Shown here in pieces: positions 1 to 12,562 of a stretch of DNA of 64,000 bases. The DNA comes from Mesotaenium endlicherianum (lineage: Eukaryota; Streptophyta; Zygnematophyceae; Zygnematales; Mesotaeniaceae). The DNA lies in NCBI GenBank assembly GCA_009602735.1, contig WELA01013696.1, positions 207,094 through 271,093 of the forward strand. The letters run 5' to 3'. The translations under genes and the position numbers were made by a program. The number at the start of each line of letters is the position of its first letter. Positions within the stretch are counted from its first letter, which is position 1. The notes below the pieces were generated by a model. The model was not told the origin of the DNA. It worked only from the letters and a program-made list of their open reading frames with translations, and searched no databases.

Positions 1-2416
1 GAGCTTGATTTAATTTCTCCTGGCTGAAAGTGGGATTTGGTGTTTGGAATATGGGTGGCTGGTCTACGGGCTTAGGGTGTCCACTGAAGGCGACGCAACC
101 GCCAAATCCGATCTGCCCACAATCTGGCCCTCGGGGGGTTCTTTGTGGTGCATGCGCTGTTGGCCTTTGATTGTCGTAGTATCCATGTGAATGTGTCTAG
201 ATGCCTGCATGTGTGTCTTGTCTCGCTGCTTGATCACAAGTACCCATCCGTGCATGTGTCTGTGTGGAGGCCATTGGTACTTGCAACAGGCCAACGACAG
301 ACCAATAGCAGGATGCACGTAAGACTGCAAGGGCAGGTGGGGTGGGGACCCACTTTTTAGTCATGCGAGGGAAGGCTTCCAAGCTGGGCAGGAAAATGTA
401 GGAAGCAGTTGAGGCCTGAGGGGTACCCCGTGCTCCTTGCATTTCTTGGGACTGGAGGCTTGGTGAAACGGAGTTGCCGCAACCCAGCCTACATAGCCCC
501 TCTTCTCCCTTTAATGCCACGCCCCTGATCTCCCTCCCCCCTTACAGTTGATACGTCAACTGCGAATGCAGAGCAATTAGACTATAGACTCTTGTGAAGC
601 AGCTGTTGGCCACCTGCGTAGTGGAGACTGATGGAGCATTGGCATATTAGGGCTGTGGAACGTAGATTTGTCTTGAATGGCTCGTGCTGGCATGCAGTCT
701 TCCTTGCAAGTCCACGTGGCCCTGATGGCCCAAGTAGGAGGAATTTAGAGTTGCCAAGAGCATTGTTCTCTTCCAGCTGCTGATGGGAGCATCCACAAGT
801 CGCCAAACCCTCAAGGTGGGACAGCTCTTGTGTAGCGCAGCTGCATCATAAGCTACATGGATGCAGGTTTGTGAGGCTGGATCCTGGTCATGGTGTCAGG
901 CACATCTGAACCCAAGCACTAATATATCTTGAATTTGTAAAGCAAGACTTGTGCTGTGCTTGTCATCAGCTCGCATTGATTTCCTGGTTTGGGGATATCA
1001 TATGAAAGCAGCAGTAGACATTGGCAAGCTTACAAAAACATTTTACTTCTTGTGCCACCAGCGCATATAGTAATTCCGTCTTTGAACATCTGCTGCACTT
1101 CATATCTCCCTCTTGTGCAAGCGCTCCTCATTTGTAGTAATTATTGAAGTATTAACGACTGACCACCTTCTGAGGGCCACCTTTCTCCTTTCTAGACGCA
1201 GGTTAGGAGGCGATATGATATCTTTAACGTGCAATTAGACCAGTAGAATGCAGTGGTGCACCCTTCCATGTCCTCTTAGCAAGCAGTTGCGCTGGCAAAA
1301 TACCATTTTGCACTTATAATGTACATGATAGGTATTCGTCCATTCATGTTCTTGCTCAAGAGATTCTTCATATCAATTAAAACAATTGAGTAGAATTCTC
1401 TGTCTAACGTCGATGCCTTGGAGCGACTGCGACAAATCTTGATTATGAACATGGTCTGTTATTTAATAGTGATGCTTTGCAAGCTCTTCTGAGTTCTTAT
1501 GGAAGTATTTCATCCTAATGCGTAACTGGAAAAATCACAAAGCACAATACTTAGCACAATTTGTAGTAAAATAATAGTAATAATGATGTACAGCGTACAA
1601 TAATATTTGGATGACTAACCGAATGCCACTATGAAAGCACATTCTATGATTAGAAGATGCAGTAATCAGCGGACAAACCGCCTCATGCTTTGTATACAGC
1701 GGACTATCCGCCTGGGCTTACTGCCCCCATATCGCTAAAAATATACGATTTAGATAGCTCACTTCGAAGAAGCTACTATACAAGAAGGCAAAAGCGCTTC
1801 AAAGTTGCATCCAGGCAACCAATGCCGTGATGGAAAAACATGTGTCGGAGCGATGCAGTGAACTCCGAGACAAGACTGTCTTAGAGCTCACTGCATCTCT
1901 CAACTTCGGCCATTTATGCCCAAAGAAAAGGACATGCAAGGATGAGGAAGGCCAGGCGGTTGCTACATCCCATGCACCACTTTCAACTTTCTGATCGGAC
2001 ACATGGCAAAACTGCACAAGCAGAAGAGCTCTCAAATGCCAGAACCCCTTATTCTCGAATGGGAGGGTTGTCCGTATTGGGTACTAAGCACCCGGATGGA
2101 ATGGCAGCACGGAAGGGTGAAAGTGGTGCAGGATGTAATAACGATCTTCGCCTCCTGGTACTGTACACCGGGCGGGCTGCCTTCACTTGCTTCGCAAGTC
2201 AAAGCAAGCTGGCCAGACTGCCAACGTGGCCAGCTGGAAACTCCCTGTCCTTCGGCAGAGGATGACTAATATGCAGGTAGGCAAGAGCCATCAGATGGCT
2301 TCACAAAAAACCCAGTATCAATGGCAGCCTGAATGTGCTGCGCCAACTGCGTAGTGGCAGCAGCAGGCTCCAGAAAATATCGCAAGAGCATGCGTGCGTC
2401 AATAGCCTGGACAGCC
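1..2416. other. No recognisable gene
   Basis: Only short open frames occur here, none with a recognisable domain. The stretch lies downstream of the minus-strand PYL-like gene that ends at 2417. I see no LTR signatures or RNA genes. Confidence 0.5.
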
Positions 2417-3570
2417 TTAGAAGCTCGCGGATGAGTAGAGTGTTGATGCACTTGACCTCAGGCTGGAAAAGCTGAGCAAAGACTCCGTGTCGGACTCCAG
2501 GGCTGCACTCTCAGCCATTGAAGCCAAATGCTTCAAGTCATTGGAGACAATGGTACTCGTGAGGACGGTCACAGAGTCCTTGGACTGGCCAGGTGGCGGC
2601 TTTACAGCATAAGACTGTACAATGAGCGTGCATAGTCGACCTTCACATAGCTCCTCGTGTAGGGATGTCAGCGTTGTGAAGCCCTGCAGAGAAACCGTAC
2701 TTGGTTAATACTATGGTTGGTACCTGATGGTTGATGGTTGAACCTCGATATTGCACTACGCAACATGACCTGAGACATGCAGATACGCTGTGATTTGTAT
2801 AAGAGCTCACATTTAAGTTGAAGTCCCCATCAAGGACAGTGTAACCCAGAAGACCTTTCTCTTCGTCCAATGTGTGCAGTATCTCTCGGTCCCACGTGCC
2901 CGGCAATCCTGAGATGTATGTGACTTTGCGCACGTGCCCCACTTGTACATTGTGGCGATCACCATGCACCAACTCTGAGTGCAACACTAATGATCTCCAC
3001 CGTTCGGGCCCTGAGAAGTCACTCAGGTAGCTCCATACCTGCAGAGAGCACATAGGGAGCCCACATGCACACCAGTCTAGAAGCTGTAAAGAAGACCTGG
3101 TGACCAAGTTTGTCAACTAGCCTGCAAATGTGATGAAGGGACACTGGACTGACATGAAAGTAGCTGAAGATCCGGCGCTTTTGCAGAGTTACCACCAGTT
3201 TAGAAGAACATGCTTCATTCATGATCCAGAGATAAATATTGAAATTTAAGTTCCTTATTAATCTTTGTCCTTAACTGCACTAGAAACGAGAGGGCTTTTA
3301 TTCACAGTATACGACAACTGCTGCAGCAGAATTGTACACCTATACCGCAGCCCTCTTCATGGCTCAAAACTGTGTAGAACGAATCAACATCACACTGCAG
3401 CAATTGCAACGAATGAAGTGACTTACAATGTCTGGAGTCGAGTACACTCTTTGAGTCACCAAATTGAGGACATGATCATTGGATAATGTATAACTGTGTA
3501 AGGTCTTCACCAACTCTCTCTGACATGGTTCCAAATTAAAGTAACCTTGCTTATTCATGAGGGCCTCCAT
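2417..3570 (-). CDS. PYR/PYL/RCAR-like START-domain protein, 3 exons (left copy)
   Basis: Three minus-strand exons join in phase: 3570-3427 (48 codons, donor GTAAGT), 3038-2811 (76 codons, acceptor CTGCAG, donor GTGAGC) and 2683-2417 (88 codons plus TAA, acceptor CTGCAG). The 212-aa product matches the plant abscisic-acid receptor family along its length. It has the N-terminal helix ending QRVYSTPDI, then VWSYLSDF, a gate loop SGLPG (family SGLPA), a latch-position FNL (family HRL), SYAVKPPPG, and the C-terminal helix DLKHLASMAE. Canonical members bind ABA in a cavity and inhibit clade-A PP2C phosphatases. Here the position of the ABA-anchoring lysine (Lys59 in Arabidopsis PYR1) is Leu, so ABA binding is doubtful. 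The start at 3570 is a choice; an acceptor-like site TTTTGACAG lies just upstream. Gene family is fairly sure, ligand unknown. Confidence 0.82.
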
Positions 3571-5010
3571 TCGACACCCTGTCAAAACAATGTTCTCCGC
3601 ATATACTGTTAGAACAAAGATTGCAAGTACTATCCTTCCTACATTAGTAAAGAAGAACATCAACTTAGGCGTTTACAAGGGTTAAGGTGGATTGGCAATG
3701 TAAGACGAAGAAGCTCGGGCAATGACTGTCTTCCCTCATCAATCTCGTGCAGTTGAAGAAAGGGATACTCGACCAGAGAAAAGACAGCGTGCGGGTCTTC
3801 ACCTGAAAATGCTCGATTGATTAAACTTAATTCCCCTAATGTTTACAACTGCACTTCATTAGCGCTAAAAGTCACAAGTATGGCTTACGACGGCCACTTC
3901 TCTCGTCTAGACCGCTTTGCACTCCTACGCCCTGAGGAAAGTGCTTAAGCTATTCGTAGTCCGACAGATAACTAGTTGTTGCAGAGCTCAACATTCACAC
4001 TACTTCACAATGTTTATCTCGCGTCGATCTTAGACAGCTGTGCCTCGATCTTTGTCGTCTTTGGAAACATAGAACTGTATTTCACTGTCAAGTGGGTTCA
4101 AGCATCGATGAGAAGATAGCGTCAGCAAGGTGGCATAGACTTTATATCACAGTCCAAGCCCGAAAGACCGAGCTCTGCGCTTAAGCCTTGAACGCACTCA
4201 ATGGCGTACACTCGGCACGTTTCTACAGAACCGTCCCGACGAGTTCCGGTCTCCAGACCAGGCGACCTACCTTTCTGCAGCGTGTGATTCTCGTGCTCGA
4301 AATTTTGACAACAAAGTCAAAGTGGCCTATGCGGAATGAAATGGGAAGAAGCGTGAAAGGAAGTACAGTGTCCGAAATCGCGATTCAAGCTTTACCAATT
4401 CCAGATTCCCACTCCCGTGTCTTTTGTGACGCGTCGTGACATACTTCGTGTCTGTAGAAGCTACTTGTGAGTACTTATGGAGCCTGAGCCATTTTGCTTC
4501 CACCAAATGGCATCTTTTTAGGTATGACCTTTAAAGCATGACAGGTTCTCGATAAACTCGATTCTGCAAATAAAGCGTGAAACGAAAGTGCCACATGGAA
4601 CGTAATGAAGCACACATACCGTCAGCAACTTTTGTGCAACATAATGCAGCAGATCAAATTCTCGGTGCAGGGTTGCCAATGCGGGCGCAGGCACAAAATT
4701 AGCGTGCATCAGCGTATCAATACAACATTCATGAGCAATCACATGCCAAATCACATGCCGAAATTGTGTCCGTACAACAATTAAAGTAAATGGAGGTGCA
4801 AATCAAAATCCGGATGGAGAGGGCACTCTGCGCTGCTGTGCGGCACTTAGCTTGTCGATTAGACTGCGAGCAGGACCTCTCGTGTGCACTTTAGCTGATT
4901 TCTGCTATCTACTGCAGCCACTTGGCATTTGATGTATCAGCTATCGTGGCTTCTCGTGGCTACGAACTTACTGATGACCTTTCAAGGTTGTCAAGCGTCG
5001 TCCAGCTTCT

Positions 5011-5070
5011 ATGTCGGGACTCGGGACTCGGGACTCGGGACCTGGGACCAGGTCGGGACCTGGTCGGGAC
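5011..5070. repeat. Short GGGACTC / GGGACCTGG tandem tract
   Basis: The heptamer GGGACTC is iterated and then passes into a degenerate GGGACCTGG pattern. This is a small low-complexity tract with no coding signal. Confidence 0.8.
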
Positions 5071-5476
5071 TGCCAGTAAATAACGGACCTGGCGGGTTGC
5101 TGGCGGGCGTGGAAGAGTCACGTGGAGTGGAAAGTACAGCGCAGCGACCAGACCACAGCCGACCAGATCAGGCTGACCTGTCAAGGTCAGCGCGAGACTA
5201 GGGACCCCAAAATTCACACTTGCCGAGTGACAACTACAGGTTGAGAAAAAATCAGCCGTGCGGCTGCCCACAGCGAGGCTAAGGCTAATCACGCGGGCAC
5301 AAGCCAAGTAAGGCATGGTCGAGACTCGAGATGCACGGCCACCTCGGAATGTGGTCCAGTGACAGGCCTTCCACGGCAGGCTTGCCACGACGCCTTAAAC
5401 CATCTTGACGGCTAGATTGGTCGCCCAACCCATATCTTATCCACTCTGAATTCTCGTCGTCCAAAATGGTAATTTG

Positions 5477-5586
5477 AGGTACTTTGATCGCGCGCCAATT
5501 GTACTTATACAATTCAGACCGACACTTCCGGTCGCATCCCCGACGCGTCGCACGCGCCCCATCCGGCCACGCGGCGGATCGTTACA
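5477..5586 (+). repeat. 110-bp direct repeat, copy 1
   Basis: About 110 bp running from GGTACTTTGAT to GGATCGTTACA recur at 6743-6852 with roughly a dozen differences. The copies are about 1.27 kb apart, in the same orientation. They could be short terminal repeats of a small element or a dispersed repeat. No PBS or coding region is visible between them. Confidence 0.75.
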
Positions 5587-6742
5587 TTCCTCTACCTACA
5601 AATGTGCACGTCTCGAGCACTTACAGTGCGTTTGCATTGAGAAGAACTCGAAGAAGTCGACAGTCGAATCTTAGGTTTCTTGCGAACGAAATACGTCACT
5701 TTTGCGACGACGCGTTTTGTCCTATGCGACGACGCGTTTGTCCTAGAAATCTTTGAGATGTTGAGCGTGTCTTAGCAAAGTCGCGCCTAATACGAATGCA
5801 AGTTTCAAACTTGTGCTGCGCCATCATGACCGACTTCCACCGACCTCCTCGGGTAAGAGGAACTATGCAACGAAAGGCATCCAAAAAAAATGTATCCGAC
5901 GTGAAGTTCTTCAATTAGCTAAACGGCAGCTACAACTTACCGGCTTCGGCCGTGCCTCCTAACACTCGAAATGGAAAGGGAGAGAAGAGGACAGGACGGA
6001 AATGCAAGCCACCGGCAAAATCAAAAATGACGCCCAACCCAAACTTTTGGGCGTCAAGCAACGACAAGCGAAGGATGCAAAAAAATGACACAATGGAAGT
6101 GTGAGGAAAACCATCGCTACCCCACCAAACGCGATTCTTGGGAGATGTCAAACTGCGGCGCGCACGCGCGATAGATTGCACTGATCACGAATGTCGCGCC
6201 CTGTCCGCCAATGAGAAGAAGAAGATTTCGTGTTCGATGAAAGATTTAAGTTTTTACTATGGTCCGTGCCAAGACGCGAGTCTTGTCATCCAGAGTTCGT
6301 GGAGAGGATCTATCCGCGAGGAAGTCGAGATTATTGTCGGCCCGAACCTATTATAGGCGGCATGTACTGTAGCACAATGGAACTCGTTCTCTGTCGTTTC
6401 CAAGATGCGAGTCTTGTTGAGAATTCATGACGCCATCAATTCTCAACAAAACGGGTCATGAGAGACGTCGATCCTCTCATCGTTACAAAGAATTGGTTGA
6501 AGTCTTTGAAAACTTTGAAATCTTTGAGAAATCTTCTCAATGCAAACGCACTGTTAGGCCGGCGGCGCGAGGGACATTGTATTGGGATAGTGTCTTTTCT
6601 TCGTACAACTCGAAAATTGTCGTACGGTCGTACCACCGACTAATTTTGCACCCTGCAAGATTTGAACTCTTGTCTCCTGGACACGATTGCATACGTTCGC
6701 GCTCCGATACCGATGCAGCGACACAAATAAAAAGGTAGGTCA

Positions 6743-6852
6743 AGGTACTTTGATTGCGCGCCAATTGTACTCATACAATTCCAACCGACACTTCCGGTCG
6801 CATCCGCGACGTGTCGCACGCGCTGCTTCCGGCCACGCGGCGGATCGTTACA
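6743..6852 (+). repeat. 110-bp direct repeat, copy 2
   Basis: Second copy of the 5477-5586 repeat, also ending GGATCGTTACA. Just before it (about 6655-6722, minus strand) lies a T-arm-like stem-loop around GTTCAAA, but no complete tRNA fold. Confidence 0.75.
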
Positions 6853-8719
6853 GCGGGTGTTGCTTAAGATTCAAATACTTAAAAAAAAATTAAGCTTCAT
6901 ATTCTTATTTTGCAACATATGCGTTAATTTGGCATAACGCTAACTTGACAAGGGCGTCTTGCCTAATTCTAGTCCTATGTCACCAGAAAGTAGCTCTCAT
7001 GGTGCAAACAGCATCATGTTTGGCCGTTATTGGTCACTAATGCTAGTCTTAGCTTGAAATAACTTTCAGGTCAAGTTGCACTGCGGCTATTAGCTCGTCA
7101 AACTTGAACGCAACCATTTTTCCAAAAATCTGGTCATGTTAAGCATTATCCTACCATATTTTCAAGTTGTGGCACCCAGAAAGTGGTTTTATCTTCGCGC
7201 AATCTCACAAAGTTGATATGTCATTTTTGTCTATTACCAAATATGCGTACAAAACCATTCCCAATCTATGTACAACACATGTAAGACTAGTCTTCAAAAG
7301 ATTCAAATGAAAATATAACGTGCTACAACATTTCACACGCGATCCTACGTGACAGACTCCTTCTCGCTTTCATTTTTCAAAATTTTCAACAACTTTTCAA
7401 AGCGAAACAGCTTCACAAAGGAAACTCTCCAGGCACATCATAAAATATTTTGCACATGCTTTTTTGTTACATACTATGTGCACACAATTATCCAAATTTG
7501 ATATGTTTAAAGACTCAACCAAACGCACTTGTTGCTGTTTTCAGTGGGTGTTAAGAATCGGAAAGTTACGAGACTCTTCGTGTAGTGATTTGAGTTATTA
7601 TATATTAATTTGCATATATTTTAATGTTTTCAAATATATTTGGAGTAGTATTGTGTGGAGTCAAGTGTGAATAGGTACTCTAGTAACTTGGTTCATGTCC
7701 TTTGAACCTTCCAAGGCATTTTCGAAGTTAGAGGAAAGACCTAAAAGAACTCCATGTGGCAAAAGTCAAATGTGCCATTTTTAGGTCAAAAGGACATGTG
7801 TACATTATTCTAGAAAGAGGTGGCAAGTTTTGGGATGTGTTGGGTGCCAACACATCAATATACACTTTCCTAGAAATTACTCATGTAACAAGTATGTAAA
7901 CAAGAGCTAGAACATAGAAAGACATTCTAGAATCACTCTTGTACTTGCCAAAATCCGAAAATATATTAATTTTCAAGAAACCATCTCTCTTTCAAGAAGC
8001 TACCACTTGTGTTCAAAGATCCTTGTCTTGAATAGATAAAGTATTCTATTTTACTAAGTACTTCATCTATCTGTTTCACTACACTTCGTACTTCGATTAA
8101 TTATTTACGTATTTCAAAGAGAGAATGAAAATAATAGCTAAAACTCTACTTACTTAGTACCTCGAGCACTCTTGGAGGTCTACCTAAGCCATTGCTCCAA
8201 GCTGTTTTACACCCAAACTTTAGACTTCAAAGTAAAGGCGCGGCAAAGGGATCAAAGACTTTAGTGCGTGAAAACATACAAATAGTATCAAGCATCTTAC
8301 ACGTCAAACAATGAGACCCTACTCAAGTACTTATTCTTAACATGTCAGTCTTTCTTTTCATTGAAGTCAGATTTGTAAAGTAGCTTGCTTACAAATTTCA
8401 CCCAATCCATCCTTAGATAGGATGTATAGATGTATAATGCAAATTGCATACTACATTATGTATAATATTTTAGGTGTAATGTATTATGTATAATGTATAA
8501 ATTTGCATTAAATAGAAAACTATCATTTTATAAAAATTATGAAGAGCGCCGTAGGGTAGCACGAATATGCGTGGCGGAAAACGCGACCACAGGCATTACC
8601 AATCAGGGTGTATGCTGCCCATACTGACTGGGCCCGATAGGGTCATTAAGATTGGTTTAATATGTGGTTGTGAACATATCAATTTAGGATTACGTTTCAA
8701 GTCATGGTCGATTGTCCAT

Positions 8720-9411
8720 TGTAATGAATCAGTATATTGGTAGATAAAATATAATATTTATATATAATACTTAATTATGTTCAGTTCGCTAGACTTTAGT
8801 TAATATTCAATCTGTTGGACTTTAAATAATAATCAGTATAATGACTCAGCCGAGAGCAGCAGGTTGAAGTCAATATAGGTCAGCTTGCTGACACATTCTT
8901 TGACAGCCAGCTGACTTCCGTACCCGGTAGTAGCGAACTGCCTAGATTTGCATCTAAGTGTGGTATGCTAGATGAATGGCCAGATGACATCCTAGGATGG
9001 ATGGCAATTCGGGATGACGGGAGATGGCGGTGGATTTGGTTAACCGAGGTCCTACCAACGTGGTTAACTCCTGGGTAGGCGGTGCCATTGCACTTGCCGT
9101 TGAACAGTATACTCATTCCATGCACATATGCTAGGTATTGCTCTCGAGTTCGGCATTCGGAAACAAGGCCAACTCTCTTGTACAGCTTACTGAGAGAGAT
9201 CTGAATCCAAGGCGAGAAGCCATTGATATGCACTGTCTTCTAGCCTTGCTTATGTATGAGTTATAAATGCTAGTTTACTTGCATTTGACTTGCGAGTATT
9301 GTCCACCGCTAGCGTGTAAATCAATTAACAAAAAATATCATAAAGAATACTTCCTGATATAAAAATCTTCATCAAATGTTAATTGTCTATCTGGTAAGTC
9401 GATTCGTTTCA
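8720..9411 (+). mobile_element. Solo LTR, family R1
   Basis: A 692-bp LTR starts TGTAATGAATCAG and ends TTCGTTTCA. It is flanked by a perfect 5-bp target-site duplication, tccat (8715-8719 and 9412-9416). No internal region remains, so this is a solo LTR left by LTR-LTR recombination. Confidence 0.93.
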
Positions 9412-12040
9412 TCCATTGATGGAAGTCGATATCGACTAGTTTTCCACCTTGAATTTGATCTATGTGATTATTTTGTAATCCCACGAATATGTGTGTGAGT
9501 AATATGTGTAAAAAACACCGTCCCTAGAAACGAGGGGTGTTTGCGTTGACGAAATTTTGTGTTTGAGTGAGTGTCGATGTCGAGCAACTTATGTAGGCCC
9601 CTACGCTTGGCTTATTGTCTAAGTGCCTGATGTGCAAGCGTTAGGACGCGTTCATTTGTCCCAACGCAAATTTGGAGTACGTTTCGTCGCGGTTATACAT
9701 GGTTCAGCCACATGAATAGCGGTCCGAGACGTGGCTATGATAAATTACGTGCATAAAAAAATCATTAAATTAAGTTACAAACACATAGTGATGTCTTTCA
9801 ATGGTCGGGTGAGAGATACGCAATGATTAACAGAACGCTATGGACGCATACAATAGCAAATCTGATAAACCAAAGTTGAAATAAAAGTAATAAGAGATGG
9901 ATTAGATTAGCGAGGGATCGGATAGAGTATCTGCGGGGTTAATTGGTAATACGAGGAGGTGCAAGCAAGAGAGAGCAATGGCGAGAATAGAAATAGATAG
10001 CTGGTAAGTAGTTATATAGATAGAGATAAAGCTACCTACTACTCTCTCGTTATTCAATCTGGGTATTAATATATGAAGGAGATTAAGCTAGCTACTTCTA
10101 CTCTCTCTGTTGTGTATGTTGTGCCTAACCCTGTCGGTCCTCTAGCACGTGTATGGCTTTCCAGCACGTGTGCCATCAACCTGGTCGAGGTGTCGGTGAC
10201 TCCACTCACGTGTGGGCATTGCCATGCACCCTGAGACTGGTTTGGGCCCGGACGCCCAAAAACGCCTCAGAACTGGATCTCCACCCATCACCGCCCAAGG
10301 CTTAGACGGATATTTTCTCCACTAACTCAGGCAAAGGCGGAGAAAATGACATCTCCGCCACACGCGAAGATGGTAAGTCTACCAATTTCTATGCTCAATG
10401 GCAAATATTGTGTCTCTGGACAAATCTTCACCTCTGCCCAAATTGTCGAAAAATGGCCAAGTATGGAAAGTCAATCCGAAAATGGTCACTCTCCAAAAAT
10501 GGTCATGGAAATTGTTGTGATTGGTTAGTGCAATTGGCCAAGTGTGCCAATAACGTTATTGTGCATCTATAAGTTCAAAAAAACGAAAAGGTTGACTCCT
10601 CATTTCAATTTGTTTGCGTTTAAGTCGTGGGATGGCGGGGTGGCCCTTATGTGCCCGGCCCCTGTTGTTTGGCCGTTTTTGTTTGGGGAGTGGGCGAGAG
10701 TGTGCAAAAATGTGCCATTTCGCTTCAGGCTCGCGTCAGATTAAAGAAGACTCTGATTGGCCCTCGCCTGTACGAGAAGCCTAAGTCGTCAAGTGGCGGG
10801 GGTAATTCTCACAAGCACGTCCCCCCTTGACTTCCCCTCGCCCCCCCGCTTGTGTCTTATTGGTCAAAAAAAATATGTAAGGTACACCGCGGGCGCTGAG
10901 AGCAAAACATAACGTTATTTTCACAAAAGATCGCGTCATCCGCGTCAGCCGAGATCGTGTCACCCGCAATAACACCTCCCAAATAACACCTCCCAAATAG
11001 CTTAAGGAATTTGGGGCACCGCAATACCACTCTTGGCTTCCGCCCACCGTCGAGTGAGCCTTGAATAACCTTAGCCCAAGTGGGGGTGGCGGGGGTGGCC
11101 CTCATTGGGCATTTGTTTGTGCATAGACCAGTCAAATGACTCTATTTAAACTACAAAAAAACATTGAGGCAAACCCCGAGGCTCATCGACTAGTCGACAA
11201 GCGCTTAAAATAATTTATTTCAAACTTCCATCAGCGCTTCAAAGCGATTGCTCAAGTATGGAGTTGGCCCCCCATAGCGAAGACCCTTCAAGGTTTAAGC
11301 TTGACGGGGGCCAAGAATTCCGAAAGGGTTGGGCATTTGAGATATTGGCTGCTGAGAAACCCCTGCAGCCGCTCATTCCCCTATGTAGCCCAATTAGTCC
11401 CTACATCTCCGCCCACGAGCAAAATTTATCACGCATCTAGTTGCCACGTGTTTATGTGGTCGGTATTATTTGCCAATGTGTCGGTTTCAAAATCTGGCCG
11501 CGGCTAGACTGACCAATTAAAAAAGTCAAAGCGGATTTGTATAGTCAACACGGATTTGGATTGTCAAATCACATTTTCAAACGAGAGCAACTTTTGTTTT
11601 GAAAAGTCAATAATTTTTGCTTTCGCAAAACGGTCGGCATCGAAAGACTTGATCGTCTTCCCTTCATATTCCCTGCTCGTGATTGGCTAGATTCAGTCCG
11701 TTTGCATGCTAATCTCCGCGGAGGTCTACTAATCTCCGCTTTGGCCCAAACAAAAAGGAGGCGGAGTGAGGCCGAGGATTGCATTTCTCCGCCTCCTCAC
11801 TAGAAACCTCTATAGTTAGTCGCATTTTGAGCCATTTTGGCCAACCCAGTCTCAGAGTGTGGTCGACTAGTCGGTGCAGCTTTGCACGTGTTGGTGGCCC
11901 TTGTTGATTGCCCTTTGCACGTGTGTCGGTGCGCTCCTGCTGTGAGGTTGAACCATTTTTGGCCTTCTTGTACAAGCAATTGCAAGAGGTTGTCCATGTG
12001 GTGCTTTTGTCCTTAGCAGATTCAAACCCATTGCTCCCTT
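9412..12040. other. Intergenic / degraded repeat DNA
   Basis: No gene is recognised. Stretches near 10118-10215 and 11868-12045 are degenerate relatives of the 300-bp repeat X (29333-29633), sharing TGCCTAAC, several CACGTG motifs and the CCCTTACA end. The DNA between carries repeated CTCCGCC motifs and no coding signal that I trust. Confidence 0.4.
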
Positions 12041-12089
12041 ACAGGACTTGAAAGATTTGCAGAAGAGTTACCATCCTTCTTTTTCCCTG

Positions 12090-12562
12090 ACTACCCTCCC
12101 TTTCAGCTGGGGCGTCCCTGCCCGTTCTGCTGAAAGTTATTTATTTTCCAGCTTTGCAGCTGGGGGATTTAGGAAGGCAGTCTGGACATTCCCATCGTCC
12201 TGCCATAATCTCTTCATCCCCAATGCAAGAGGTTTGCCAACGGGCACCACACTTATCGCAAGTTTCCATCGCCTCCTCATCATCCAGCACTTTGCAACTG
12301 GCACATGGCGTGGCTGGCACTAATTCCTCAGGCACAACCTTGATCGTAGGGTTGATGTTTAGCAAATGGCACGGCGAGCAATCCTGCACATGGTCTCTTA
12401 TAGATTTGCCGTCTGAGCCCTCCAGCTCTAAGACGTCGTTTCTCAACACATACTTTACGTGCAGAATGACTGCACCTGAACTGATGTCAATGGTGATCTT
12501 GGTCTGCCGCTTCCTGTAGACGAAGCCTCCTTCCTGGATCTGCGTCATTTGCAAGCGGTCAT
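12090..12562 (-). pseudogene. Family E remnant: integrase C-terminus with PHD finger
   Basis: The open frame 12554-12141 (137 codons) matches the end of family E pol at 31218-31820. It begins at MTQIQEGGFVYRKRQTK and ends in a PHD-type zinc finger. The ligands read CASC, CDKC, then Gln where His is expected, Cys, and CPDC, so the single His ligand is lost. A purine-rich tract follows on the minus strand near 12090-12110. The 5' side is cut off at 12562, where the R2 LTR starts. This is the 3' tip of a second E copy whose other end may be the repeats at 28158-29633. Confidence 0.75.

Larger units (their letters stand above)
3571..8719. other. Intergenic DNA, no recognisable gene
   Basis: No open frame here shows a recognisable domain. 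The stretch contains a GGGACTC-rich tandem tract near 5011-5070, a pair of 110-bp direct repeats (5477-5586 and 6743-6852), and AT-rich DNA from about 7 to 8.7 kb, including a TGTATAATG-rich patch near 8420-8510. Confidence 0.5.

Noticed and set aside
1942-2269. Two overlapping plus-strand frames of 88-107 codons
   Set aside because: No domain, no match to flanking gene structure, mutually overlapping; likely chance.
6655-6725. tRNA-like sequence on the minus strand (T-arm stem around GTTCAAA)
   Set aside because: No acceptor-stem partner and no valid anticodon arm; at most a tRNA-derived fossil.
5477-6852. Small LTR element bounded by the 110-bp direct repeats
   Set aside because: No PBS, PPT, TSD or coding region between the repeats.
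10216-11867. Possible DNA transposon inserted between two X-like fragments
   Set aside because: No terminal inverted repeats or clean target duplication could be defined, and the two X-like pieces overlap in alignment.
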